Source of the DNA: Chionoecetes opilio
Taxonomy: Eukaryota > Arthropoda > Malacostraca > Decapoda > Majidae
Length of the DNA stretch: 64,000 bases
Assembly: GCA_016584305.1 (NCBI GenBank)
Contig: JACEEZ010020519.1
Coordinates: 49,028 to 113,027, forward strand
Reading direction: 5' to 3'
Shown piece after piece: positions 10,362 through 21,559 of this stretch. A program made the position numbers and the translations under genes. How positions within the stretch are numbered: position 1 is the stretch's first letter; each line of letters begins with the position of its first letter. The notes beneath the pieces were generated by a model. It saw nothing but the letters and a program-made list of their open reading frames with translations, ran no database searches and was not told the DNA's origin.

Positions 10362-11976
10362 CCGTATTTGCCGGCGCATAAGAAGCAGTTTTTTTCCAAG
10401 AAGGGGAATGCAAAATTCACCCTGCGTCTAATGCGGCCATATTACTAATGAGAGGTCAGGCAGAGAATTCATGTGCAGAATGGCCAGTGGTGTATTACTA
10501 AGGGGGTGTCGAGTGATCTGTGTTGAGCAGTAGACCACTGAACACAGATTTTTAACTGTGTTACTAATAATATTAACATTAATGCATAATACCAAGAAAA
10601 AGTTGGAGTTTAAGAGAAAACAAGAGGTGGGGCAACAAGGTGGTGGTTTCTACTGCCAAGATGGCTGTCAGATGTAAACATGACCCCCCTCCTACAGTCC
10701 CGCTGCCGCTCTCCACTGTAAATGGATGGGAGACAGGGTAGGCCTTTATACCACCTCGATCCCTCAATCCTCACTCCTGTATCTCTATGGATAAGGAAAT
10801 TGCAAACTGTAACTGGAAAGAGTGCTAGTAAAAAGGCCGCAACGGTACCTGTAGACAGGACAGAAGCTTTCCACACATCACACCAAGACCAAGACCCATC
10901 ACGGCGCCAAGACTTCATCCGCCTCAAGGCCGAATCACACCATACCATCATGCCTTCACCTGTACCTTCCTGAGGAAGACTAATCAACCCTCGCGACTGT
11001 GATAGATTCACAGGTGTAAACCATGGCGAATATCTTCGATCCCGACATCGGTGCCCTTCAACAATAACAAAAAGGTAGAGATGGTTACCTTACAGTGCTA
11101 CCTTAATATCTTAGTAAATTTTTGTTATCGGACAACCACCGATTTTTATGCCGAAACTTAGTTTTCCTGAATAGTTTTGGTGTGTTTTGAATTAATCTGG
11201 CTCTCGTTTTTGTCGGAAATCAATGTTTGTTTACATGTATGGGGGGGAGATGCCCGCCCTGCCCCGTCAGGCCCGCCCCGCAAACATTGCTAAGCTTCAC
11301 ACTGCCATAGTATTGGTAATTTTCATTTTATCTCTATATTTTCAGTTACTACACCAAACTCCACATCTAATCTAAGCTAACCTAATCTGATTTAACCTAA
11401 CTTAACTTTCTGGCTGAAATAACGGTAGATTTTTGTTAGTACATATAACGCCATTAATATTCAATTGCGTCATGGGAAATGGGGCTCAAAATACACAAAA
11501 TGAAGAAAGTTACACGATATTGTAGGGACGTATCCTAGGACTTTTGAAAGCCCACTACCGAAATAATACCATAATCTATACTGCAAATTGTCCACAAAGT
11601 CTAAACATATAGCAGAAAAGCAACAACGGCATACTTACAACATCAAATCTATGCTAAATGTCATAGGTAGAAAATATTAGAATATCAATTCGTGGAGCAT
11701 CCTGCAATAAATTATCACCGATTTTGGTTACCCTACACTGTCATTCTCTACATTTTAACTAGTATAATTTTTTATTCACATTCACTGCACTGTGAATATT
11801 GTATTTGGGTACATGCTCAAAATAATTTTTTTCCCTTACAAAACCTCATTTTAATAACTTTTAATAAATTTACGAAAAATAAATGTCCTCAAAACACTAA
11901 ATTTTTTCTCAAAATATTTATGTAAAATGCGGGTGCGTCCTATGTGGAGGTGCGTCTTATGCGTAGGCAAATACGG
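10362..11976. mobile_element. TIR transposon CCGTATTTGCC, copy 1 (uninterrupted)
   Basis: Ends CCGTATTTGCCGGCGCATAA and an inverted GGCAAATACGG, both flanked by TA. The right end carries two GGTGCGTC..TATG units. It contains a LINE C-terminal fragment (about 10617-11072) and a poly-G stretch near 11240. The whole element is matched, with insertions, by 29306-33441. No transposase frame is seen. It provides the empty-site reference for two insertions in copy 2. Confidence 0.75.
10617..11072 (+). pseudogene. I-type LINE 3' fragment inside the CCGTATTTG element
   Basis: Pieces match the LINE at 27843-28560: CTGCCAAGATGGCTGTCAGA, CCGCTGCCGCTCTCCACTGT and the end encoding TFLRKTNQPSRL before a stop, then a tail ending in CAACAATAACAA. 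Heavily rearranged, no RT domain. Confidence 0.5.
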
Positions 11977-12059
11977 TATTTTATATATGATAGCTATTTG
12001 CAGCGGCCTTTTCTTCTTTTTTCTGTTTAACGTCAGTTTTCCCATAATATTTCAAGAGG

Positions 12060-12320
12060 TTAGACGGCAGATGATACATAAGAACATATGAAAATAAGGA
12101 AGCTACAAGAGGCCGTGAGACCTACACGAGGTAGTTCCTGTTACTTAACTCTACCTATATCCACCTCTCTTCCCTATCCATGAATTTATCCAGACTCCTT
12201 TTAAAGACCCCAATAGACTCCGCATTGACCACCTGATGACTGAGTCCATTCCAATCATTCACCACCCTATTTGTGAAACAGTTTCTCCCTATTTTCTCCA
12301 GGGGTACCGCCGCCTGCTTC
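12060..12320 (-). pseudogene. CR1-type LINE C-terminus and 3' end
   Basis: The minus strand reads FTNRVVNDWNGLSHQVVNAE and then FKRSLDKFMD, the conserved end of CR1-group reverse transcriptases, followed by a 3' untranslated stretch. 5' truncated. Confidence 0.65.
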
Positions 12321-12357
12321 CGTGAAGGTCTCGATGTAGGTAGGTCTCCAGGTTGAT

Positions 12358-13267
12358 ATGGATAGGCACCTTGAGATGATGTTCTTCAGACTGTGGGCGA
12401 GTCGCTATGATACCATCCTGCTATGCGTCTGCTACCGCCCAATGTGGCAGGGAAATGACCCCATCCACTTCCTCCACACAAACATTGACACGCTACTTCT
12501 CCAGCACTCCTGCAGCCATCTCATTGTTGTAGGGGACATGAACCAACATCTGGTTGCGAGGCAGTACGAGGATTTGCTGACTGAGTACGGCCTTACCAAC
12601 CATGGTAACTTCCCCACCCACAACTCTGGCTCCTCCCTGGACTCCATCATCACAGATCTGCCAGGCAAAGTGGTCACCTGCCTCCCTCTGGGCATGGTTG
12701 GATCATCGGACCACTCTGCTGTGTTCACCACCATCAACACCACTGTGGTACGTGACGAGGCTACTGCCAGCATGAACTGGCTTTGGTTTTGGGGAGATTG
12801 GGACAGCCTAAAGAAAAACTCTGGACTCCATTGTGAGACAAGAGATTCTCCACAGCGATATTAACACAAAAGTGGAGACCTTCACCAACCTCCTCCGGTC
12901 CCTCCAGGAAAAACACATACCCAGCGAAACCTACAAATCCAAGGCCCATGATCAGCCCTGGTTCGTTTTTCAGTGTAGGAGAGCTGCTGAAAAAAAGAGC
13001 AGGGCCTGGCTGCTGTACAAGTCCCACCCCTCCGAACTCAACAAGCATCTGCACAAAGAAGCCTGTAAGACCATGTGTCGGGTACAACACAGGCCATACA
13101 TACAACGCTGGAGAGGACATTAAGGCCAAATACAGCGGTCAGTCAGTGAGCAGTAAGGAGTGGTGGTGTGGAGTGAAGCAGCAGCAGGGCCACTTTGCTG
13201 ACAACACCATTCCACCGCTCACCAGACCAAATGGGTAAGCAGCTGTCCGCAACAAGGACAAGGCTCA
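12358..13267 (+). pseudogene. LINE endonuclease fragment (CR1/L2-like)
   Basis: The frame 12358-12864 encodes the second half of an APE-type endonuclease: LLCVCYRPMWQG, the metal-binding VVGDMNQHL, SSLDSIITDLP and the catalytic VGSSDHSAV. After a frameshift the linker continues (HDQPWFVFQCRRAAEKKSRA, then WWCGVKQQQGHFADNTIPPL) up to the point where an RTE LINE lies in opposite orientation. No RT from this element follows in the window. Confidence 0.7.
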
Positions 13268-14575
13268 GTGATACGTTTCCAGCTATCTCTATCCATTGCC
13301 TCAACTTCTTCAATGCCCAATGCTGCCAGATCCTCTTCAACACACAACCTCCATGTTCTTCTTTGGCCTGCCCGGTGGATGGCGACCTGGAACTTCCACT
13401 CTAACAGCTCTCTCCAATGCCTCGCCACCTTCTCTCCTCTTCACGTGTCCAAACCACCTCAATTGCCTTACTCTCAGCACTGTACTCAGCTCCTTCAATC
13501 CACATTTTCTTGCCACCTCCTCACTGGACACTTCATCTCTCCATGTGATCCCAGTCATATATCTAAACATTCTCTGATCACAACCAACCAACACATCCTC
13601 CAACTTCTTCGTCAAAGCCTATGTCTCAGAACCATACAGCAAAACTGATCTTATACATGCTTCAAATACTCTCCCTCTGTTTTTTAATGGAATACTCTTG
13701 TTTATCAGCAGTCCGCTATCTCTCTCCACTTCATCCATGTAGTTACTACTCATGTACTTACTGCTCTCTCCACTCCACCCTCGCTATCTAACATGTCACC
13801 AATATAACAAAACTGTTTCAATTCTTCTATTACATCACCGTTCACTTCTAGAGATTCTACCTCTTCCTCTTCTAGCGGGCCCCCTCTGTTGATTCTTCTT
13901 ATACACACTGGACAGTAGAAATCTACTACCCTATTCAGGTTTCCTAGTACTGAACATCTTTTATGGCCCCCCTTGTCACATTCCTTGCAACGAATAGTTT
14001 ACTCCTACTCCACAGGGAAGCCTTCCCACTTGTATATTTTCCTCTATTTTCTTGCCTGTTACCATAATCTTCGTCTTGGACATATTCACCTTCAGACCTC
14101 TTCTCTCCATTGCTTGCTTCCAATCTATAAATCTCCTCTCAACTTCCTCTTTTGTCCCAGCTGGCAAGACTAAATCATCTGCATATAGCAGCTCCCATGG
14201 ATCTCCTGTTCTGCATTCCTTTGTGGCCTCTTCCATCACTACCACAAACAAAAGAGGACTGAGAACTGAGCCTTGATGCACCCCCACAGGGCCCACACCT
14301 ATCTCAAAGGCATCTGATGTTCCTCCAGCTACTCTCATCTTTGTTCTTGACCTTTCATACAGTGCCATTACCAACCTTACAAGCCTCTCCGGTACCTTTT
14401 GTCTTCGTAATGCCCATCTAATTGTTCTTCTTAGAATCCTGTCAAATGCCTTTTCCAGATCCACAAACACATGATACAGCCTTTTCTTCTTCTCCTTATA
14501 TTTCTCCTGGAGATGTTTTATGTGTGTGTTGTGTCTGCCTCCTGGCTGCTGTGTGGTAATCAAGTACCATTCTTC
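13268..14575 (-). pseudogene. RTE-type LINE (copy R2), RT core and C-terminus
   Basis: On the minus strand 14563-13976 encodes RT motifs YHVFVDLEKAFDR, GVHQGSVLSPLLF and the catalytic LLYADDLVL, then KVNMSKTKIM. After a zinc-like CHRC..DKGG region and shifts, 13615-13337 gives TGITWRDEVSSEEVAR and the basic PGRHPPGRPKK end. There is no endonuclease, so it is 5' truncated. It shares its C-terminus with R1 (2960-5290) and R3 (59700-59872). Confidence 0.75.
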
Positions 14576-14587
14576 CTAACTGAAAAA

Positions 14588-15700
14588 GGGGGCTGATCAT
14601 CCCTATCTGGAAAGGGAAAGGGGACCGTAAGGCCTGCAACAACTACTGCGGTATTACACTGCTCAGCGTGCCAGGCAAGATGCTTGCCCTTGCTTGATGC
14701 TTGTCTATTGCTGACACAGATCCACAGTCATCTGCTGAAGCATCAGATACTTGAGCATTCTGGGTTCACGCCTGGTAAATCAACAACGGACCGTATCCTA
14801 GCGCTTCGTGTCCTGGTGGAACGCCAACGTGAGTTTCGACAGGGGATGCTTGCAGCCTATGTTGATCTCAAGAAGGCGTTTGACTCAGTGCATCGTGGGT
14901 CACTCTGGGAACTTCTGCGACTTCGCGGGATTCCTGCAAGGACTATTGGTTTGATGACTGGTCTGTACTCTGGGACAGAGAGTGCTGTGAAGTGTGGGGG
15001 AGATGAATCCAGCTTCTTTCCTGTGAATACAGGAGTGAGGCAATGGTGCGTCCTTGCCCCATCACTTTTCAACACTTGTATGGACTGGGTATTGGGCAAA
15101 GTTGTAGATCAAAGTGATTATAGAGCATCCCTCGAAAGTCTTACGGCGGATTGGCATAGCCCACGGTGTTATGGATTCGCTCAGCAGGAGTATTTGGCGT
15201 TGTCGGTACATGTGCAGGAAGACAAAGATCCGGATCTTCAAGTCGCTTGTGATCCCTGTCTTACTCTATGGTTGTGAGACATGGACACTAAATAGCGACT
15301 TGAAGAGACGAATCGATGCCTTTGGTAATAAGTGTTTTCGCAGAATCATGGGGTATCGCTGGGATGATTACGTGTCAAATCAGCGATTGCACCGTGAGAA
15401 TGAATAGAGGCTTATTACCTGCATAGTTCGTCAGAGCCAACTTCGGCTATATGGACATGTGGCACGCTACCCTGAAACCGATCCTTCCCATCAGGTTGTA
15501 TCTGTAAGAGACAATCCAGCGTGGAGGAGGCCAAGGGGGCGCCCACAAAGCTGGGGCAGGTTGATGTTTCTTGTCAAGAGCTGCTTGGTATGGGAAAGGA
15601 GCCTGCATGGGGACTCGCACGTGGTGACCCCCGGGAGTGGCGTCGTAGGGTGGGCGAGGCGACGCGCCCCCCGGGGTATGCCCCCAATTATTGATTGATA
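14588..15700 (+). pseudogene. RTE-like LINE RT with catalytic box deleted
   Basis: The plus strand encodes IIPIWKGKGDRKACNNY, FTPGKSTTDRILALRVLVER, YVDLKKAFDSVHRG and NTGVRQWCVLAPSLFNTCMD. At about 15105-15120 it jumps directly to LRRIGIAHGVMDSL and LLYGCETWTLNSDLKRR, ending with RRPRGRPQSWG and PPIID. The segment that should hold the FADD/YADD catalytic box, roughly 110 residues, is missing. Frameshifts and a TAG confirm it is dead. Confidence 0.75.
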
Positions 15701-17600
15701 TGTTTGTGTACATCATTTTCATTCCTATTTTTACATCATTTTTCCTCACCCTATTTTCCTTCAGTCTTTTTTCTTTATATAACACTTTCTCACTCTGTTG
15801 TTTAGTACCTTCCAAAATTAATTTGTTTTTTCTTCCTCCGTTCTTTCTTCATATCCCTGCTTTACTTCCTCTTGCATTTCCTTTAACTTTTTCTTTCTTC
15901 TTCATTCATTGCTATTTTTACATACACATCTCTGAAATCATCAGTTGGCCTTAACCTGAAGGCTCTGTCCAGGATTACTTCGGTTGCCGTCTGTGATTTC
16001 AATCTTAGTTTTATTGGTCTATCTCTTCCTTCTGCATAAAGTCCCAATCTTACTATTTCTTCCACTTCATCTGCAAATCTTGTCGCTTCTTCCTCATCAT
16101 TAACCCTTTCACGCACGAAAAGTTTAATAAGTTTTTCTGTCCACTGCAACATCCGTCTTATGCTCCCAAAGGGGCCCCGCGAAATGGCCAGACTGTGCGG
16201 CGAATTATTTTTTTATGTTATCAATTTCACCAACGTGTATTCTTTTTTCCTGGCATTATTATATATCATTGTTTTGCAAGAGATTATTCTGCCTTATGAA
16301 AGAAAAAAAGGCCAAGAAATGCAAATAAATAGCGGAATTTACCGACTGCGAAAAAAATATTGAGTAAAGAGAAATAAGAAATACTTACGTTCACCACTTC
16401 GTAGCTCGAAACTTCCTGAGTCAACTTTTATGGTTTATATGCCAATAAAAGCGAATTTTTATGAGGATTCAAACGCTACCATTATAATTTTCATATGGCC
16501 ATTATGGCCAGCTCGGGACACGTTTTAAAGGGACGACAATCCGCGCGCACAGGCTGCCTGCTGAGTGGAAACTGACACACAAACCCTTATCATTTCACAT
16601 CCACTCACACGAGAGTTGACAATTAGTTTATTTTATAGGTCTAGGTTGGATCTTTGACGCAGAAAATGTTGATGCAATTTTGATAAATACTTTATTTTTG
16701 GCGAATTTTTAACTGTTTTTTGACGCAATTCGCGTCAAAAGCTCAGATTGCAGACGGGCCCGTTTTGACGCGATCGCGTCACCGTGCGTGAAAGGGTTAA
16801 GTTTAATCAAAACGTTCTTTACCGTTTTTACATATTCTCTGTCTTTCCTTATTCTAAACAAGATATTTTTCTCCTTCAGTCCATAAATAATAACACATTT
16901 TTTCTTCTCTGCTACATCTCTTTTAAATTCTCATTATTCTTCAAAACTTTCCTCTACCTCTTTCTTATCATGCTCACTTTGCTCATTCTTTTGTTGTTCT
17001 ATAACTTCTTGAAAGCCCAATTTGGCTTTCCCTTTTTCTTCTTTCCGGTTATTCACTTCTTCTTTCGTCACAGTTTCCACCTGTTCCTTGAACTTTTTTT
17101 CTCCATTTTCACATTTTGCTATAAGTTAATTATTTTCTTTTCTCTAATTTCTCAATTTCGTTTTTTAACTCCTCATTTTCCTTTACTCTTTGCTTTTCCT
17201 TCCTTTTCAGTTCATCTAATTCAACTTTCAGTCCTTTAGTTTCGTCATAGCCCCCTCTCATATTCTGGAACTCCTCAATCAGTCTCCTGACGTCTAGTCT
17301 TGTCATATCGCCGTCTTCCTCCACTTTGGTCATTCTGGAGTGCAACTTTCCTACTTTACCATCTTCATTAAACCCAGAGAAGTCTAAGAGTCCTTCTTGG
17401 CTCTGATCCAGTTCAAAGAGTGTCCGCCATCTATTAATTTTGTAAAAACCTTTCTAAATATCTTGCTACCTGGACCACATCCTCCTCAGGCCCTATATAA
17501 ATAAACACTTAGCTAGGCTCCTGGGCAGATGCTGCATTCCCTGTAGCATCCTTGTCTTCGGTCTTAAGTCCTGATCTTCGGTATATGATAAATTACATGG
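15700..17600 (-). pseudogene. LINE 5' coding region, coiled-coil and basic domain, split by a piggyBac MITE
   Basis: The minus strand encodes LLDFSGFNEDGKVGKL near 17400, a long heptad-like Glu/Lys coiled coil (17345-17130), and after the MITE a domain with RPIKLRLKSQTATEVILDRA and DVYVKIAMNEEERK (16100-15900). This order is typical of a LINE protein ahead of its endonuclease. Removing 16104-16796 with one TTAA copy gives VLIKLNDEEEATRFADE without a break. Continuation is likely at 18979-19090, beyond the hAT insertion. Confidence 0.55.
16104..16796. mobile_element. piggyBac-type MITE, 693 bp
   Basis: Perfect 14-base inverted ends CCCTTTCACGCACG are flanked by TTAA on both sides (16100-16103 and 16797-16800). 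TTAA target duplications and CCC ends are diagnostic for the piggyBac superfamily. The interior is non-coding with GACGCAATTCGCGTCAAAA-like subterminal repeats. Excision of one TTAA plus the element restores the surrounding LINE reading frame. Confidence 0.85.
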
Positions 17601-17829
17601 AGCCCTGTAAATCGCTTGTCAACACCTCTCGATCTTGAGCTTTTCTGTGGGCGACAGTGTGGCCACCCTTTCAGTTGGGAATCATCGTACTGGCTCCTCA
17701 AAATTATATTTTTTTCAGTAGAATTATCGTACAGGCTCCTAAAAATTATCGTTTTTTTATCGTACATTATTAAATGTATTTCTTTGTGCTTGTTAATGCA
17801 ATGTATTTATTGACCCAATACCATTTTGG

Positions 17830-18150
17830 TATTCACACCCAGTCACTCAACAATCCATATCACTCCCAGCCACACCACATATCACATTTGCCACAACACC
17901 CACACAACAACCCTTATCACAAAAAAACACCATACTACACATCACACCCAGCCACACAACAACCCATATGACACAGCCATACCACATAAGAACACAACAC
18001 TACACATCACTGCCAGCCATACAACCCATATCACTCCCAGCCAAACCACATCACATCACACATCACACCTAGACACACAACAACCCATATCACACTCAGC
18101 CAGACTGCACAGCCACACAACCCATATTATCACACCCAGGACCATAAAGT
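17830..18150. repeat. Minisatellite of CACACCCAGCCACACAACAA-type units
   Basis: About a dozen irregular units of 25-35 bp built from CCCATATCAC, CCAGCCACAC and ACAACAA. Lies inside the hAT element. The open frames across it are composition artefacts. Confidence 0.75.
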
Positions 18151-18189
18151 GACAAACCTTGCCCCAAAAACAGTACCACACAATATAAC

Positions 18190-18591
18190 GTAATCAAGTA
18201 ACCAACTGACGTACTTCACAGTAGCTGAGTCTGTAGCTCGCCGCTCACGCTTTGCCTAATACTTATTATACTAATAGGAGACAAGTCAGTACCTGTGTCA
18301 CGCGTGAGAACGTTTAGGCGGCTCAAGCGTTCAGATACCAGCATTGGCATGGTCATCCGCTTCAAACGCATTCGTAATGCTCGTTTATTAAATAAAGCAA
18401 AAAAAGCGTTATTGCTAGCAATTTAATATGAAATAAATCATTATCATGTAAATAAAAGGTAAATGTTATTATGTTTTGTCTTGGCAGTTTAGTAGTTTCC
18501 TCAACTGTAACAATTATAGTCTCGAGTTGAAAAATCTCCTGTCACCTCGCGGGCCACTTACGACCCACAGGCCACGAGTTTGACACCCCTG
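18190..18591. mobile_element. Right end of a second hAT-like element
   Basis: Ends with GTTTGACACCCCTG at 18591, the inverted form of the hAT terminus CAGGGGTGTCAAAC, preceded by a GC-rich subterminal GGGCCACTTACGACCC. The matching left end was not found, so the left border is approximate. Confidence 0.45.
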
Positions 18592-19099
18592 CTTTAAGAA
18601 ATCAGTGGAACGACCGGGATGCCGTCTACCGATCCACTGGGCCCACACACACTAGGCAGCACTGTACGGTCGCTACACTCCCCACTCACAGGTTCTGAAC
18701 GGGTCACGGGCGACGTGCGAATATTCCCTCTCTTTGTCTCAGCTGCTTATCATGCAGACCTCTTTTTTTTTTTTTGTTTTGCTCTTGTTGAATCATGGTT
18801 TACTTATTTTTTATTCTTTTCCGATGAATCTGCAGAATTATCGTATACTATCGTACGATATGGTTACATTATCGTACAAAACGTACGATAATGAGAAGCA
18901 CTATCGTACATCGTACCAAGGGTAAAATAATCGTACATGTACGATAATTATCGTACGGATGGCAACCCTGGTGGGCAAGCGAGCGTGGGTGCGTGTTTCA
19001 AGCTTGGGTCAAGGATGCCTTGTTGTCCATTTTCAACCAATAAATTCTGAAACAAATCTGCAGGATGTTACATAACGTCGCCCACCTTTTCACGTACGG

Positions 19100-19295
19100 A
19101 CGTTTTGTATCGTCGCCCGTAAATTAAGAGTTAAGTCACACAACACACTCTCCCAAATCTTCATCCTATGTTCTAACAGCATCAAACCTCTGTACCCACC
19201 AAATATCAGTGCATCTCCTTTTCAATTATACAGTGGTAAGGTAAAATTATCCTTCCATTCTTCTGGACCTTTTTCCTCCCTTAATTTTTTTTCTT
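19100..19295 (-). pseudogene. RTE RT fragment
   Basis: Minus strand reads EEWKDNFTLPLYN, a stop, KGDALIFGGYRGLMLLEH and MKIWE, equal to the start of an RTE reverse transcriptase palm (KGD..YRGI.LLEH..K). Broken and very short. Confidence 0.55.
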
Positions 19296-20675
19296 TTTCT
19301 ACATCACAAAGGACTGGCCAAGGGCACAACAAAAATGGGTAACACAAAGCCCGCTTAGTTGCCAGTCCCTATATAGAAGACAGTAAGAGAATAAAATAAA
19401 AAAGAGGGGTGAGCCAATTTAGTTCGGGAGGTGTCTTGTTACTCTTTTGAAAAGATTTAAGTCATAGGAAAGTGGAAAAATAGAAACAGGAAGAGAGTTC
19501 CAGAGTTTACCAGTGAAAGGGATGAAAGAGTAAAGATACTGATTAACTCTTGCATTAGGAAGATGGACAGAATAGGGATGAGAATGAGTAGAAAGTCTTG
19601 TGCAGCGAGGCTGCGGGAGGGGGAGAGGCATGCAGTTAGCAAGTTCAGAAGAGCAGTGAGCATGAAAATAACGGTAGAAGAGAGCAAGAGAAGCAAAATT
19701 GCGGCGGTGATTTAAAGATTGAAGACAGTCAGTCAGAGGAGAGGAGTTGATGAGACGAAAAGCTTTTGACTCGACCCTGTTTAGGAGAGCTGTATGAGTG
19801 GATCCTCCCCAAACATGTGAGACATACTCCATACATGGGCGGATAAGGCCCCTGTAGAGAGCAAGCAATTGGGAGGGAGAAAAAAAAAGGACGCAGACGC
19901 CACACGACACCTAACTTCTTAGAAGCTGTTTTAGCAAGAGATGAGATGTGAGATTTCCAGTTCAGATTTTTAGTAAAGGATAGTCCTAGAATGTTCATTG
20001 TAGAAGAAGGAGACAGTTGAGTGTCATTGAAGAAGAGGTGATAGTTATCTGGTAGGTTTTGTCGAGTAGATAGGTGAAGAAATTGGGTTTTTGAGGCATT
20101 GAACAAAACAAGGTTTGCTTTGCCCCAATCAGAAATTATAGAAAGATCAGAAGTTAGGCGCTCGGTGGCATCTCTCCGTGAATCACTTAGTTCCTGTTGA
20201 ATTGGACGTCTAATAAACGACGTTAAAAAATGCAGGGTAGAATCATCAGCGTAGGAGTGGATAAGGCTTTGAGTTAGACTTAGATCATTAATGAATAATA
20301 GAAAGAGAGTGGGTGATAGGACAGAACCCTGGGGAACACCACTATTGATAGATTTAGGAGAAGAACAATGTCCGTCTACAGTAGCTGCAATAGAACGGTT
20401 TGAAAGGAAACTTAAGATGAAGGTACAGAGAGAAGGATAGAAACCAAACGAGGGTAGTTTGGAAATTAAAGATTTGTGCCAGACTCTATCAAAAGCTTTT
20501 GATATGTCAAGGGCAACAGTAAAAAGTTTCACCGAAACCCCTAAAGGAGGATGACCACGATTCAGTTAGGAAAGCTAGAAGATCGCCAGTAGATCGCCCT
20601 TTACGGAAACCGTACTGACGATCAGATAGAAGATTGTGAGCAGATAGATGCTTAAGAAGCTTCTTATTAAGTATA
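19296..20675 (-). pseudogene. LINE-J copy 1, RT C-terminal two thirds
   Basis: Minus frame 20532-19729 encodes VALDISKAFDRVWHKSLISK, GVPQGSVLSPTLF and the catalytic HSYADDSTLH (nt 20253-20242 for YADD), then GLSFTKNLNWKSHISSLAKT. A frameshift at a poly-T run leads to 19910-19419 with LYRGLIRPCMEYVSHVWGG and NSLPVSIFPLSYDLNLF. The motif set fits the Jockey/CR1 branch. The 3' end reads GGGACTGGCAACTAAGCGGG. Its 5' side is cut at 20675 by the element beginning CACTACCCTCCCGAG; the bases up to TATA still match copy 4. Confidence 0.8.
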
Positions 20676-20803
20676 CACTACCCTCCCGAGTTTCACGCTA
20701 GGCGAGTTTCGCGATCCTCAAGCTTCGCGCTGAGTCCAAAATTCTTACAATCCCGACTTTCGCGCATTACATCCCCAACTTTCGCACTGCTTCGTACACG
20801 TTG

Positions 20804-20851
<48 letters not shown>

Positions 20852-20900
20852 TGGGTGGGTGGGTGGGTGGGTGGGTGGGGGGGTGGGGGGGTGTGTGTGT

Positions 20901-20942
<42 letters not shown>

Positions 20943-21230
20943 CTACAGCGCCGTTAGGCAGTGACCTCCAGGGGTGGGATGGTAGGCCCTGGAGGTTCAC
21001 TTGAGGGCTGTGATGGTTGGCCCTCGCCCGTGGTGGCGCAGGCAGAATTTCTATAGTGACGCCTGTAATTAGAGGCTCATGCCGCCCCGTGTCCTCTGAT
21101 ACCCTCGCAATAGAAGGTATAGAGTTAATGGGCAGTGTGTGGGTGTTCTTAGGCCACTCGACAGTGCAGAGAAAGACTTTAAGTGGATTTTACAACTCTC
21201 ATCAAGGATAATTAAATAAAATAGCTAACA
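20676..21230. mobile_element. Element X copy 1 (TIR CAGTACCCTCCCGAGTTTC), left part
   Basis: Starts after a TA with CACTACCCTCCCGAGTTTC and carries the subterminal repeats GAGTTTCGCGATCC and ACTTTCGCGC. It inserts into LINE-J copy 1 at a TA. A SINE-A begins about 120 bp inside. The opposite end was not found, so the right border is approximate. Confidence 0.6.
20797..21205 (-). repeat. SINE-A copy 2 with (CA)n/(CACC)n tail
   Basis: SINE-A body at 20941-21200 in minus orientation. Its 3' tail, normally A-rich, is replaced by about 140 bp of GT, GCGT and GGGT repeats on the plus strand. The tRNA head is missing. Confidence 0.8.
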
Positions 21231-21559
21231 CCTCGAAAAAATTAGCACCTTTAAACCTTACACCCCCGCTGTTCCTTACTTATTTACCACAAAATACTCC
21301 TTTATAAGTGATTAACCATGACGTGTGTGGTACTGTGGTTTCTGGAGGTACTGGAGGAGACAGGAGAATAGAGAGGAAGGCATTGTGACAGTGTTATTGC
21401 CGTATAACACTGTCAAACAGCCATCAGCTGACGCCATCACTCACTCAGACCAAAACAAATGAAAATGTTTTAGTATCCCAGGTGAAATAGACAAGGGAAG
21501 AGTTGACAAATCTGTTAACGAAGGAGACAAAGTTTGAAGAGAATCTATGAAGCGATACT

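Larger units (their letters stand above)
17655..18970. mobile_element. hAT-type non-autonomous transposon, 1316 bp
   Basis: Ends CAGTGTGGCCACCC and inverted CAGGGTTGCCATCC are flanked by 8-bp direct repeats GTGGGCGA and GTGGGCAA, as expected for hAT elements. Both subterminal regions are rich in ATCGTAC/GTACGAT motifs, probably transposase-binding sites. The interior holds a minisatellite (17830-18150) and the right end of a second hAT element. No transposase. Confidence 0.8.

Noticed and set aside
16784..17239. Hydrophobic 151-codon plus-strand frame as a membrane protein
   Set aside because: Antisense shadow of the coiled-coil LINE protein; Phe/Leu richness comes from Lys/Glu codons on the other strand.
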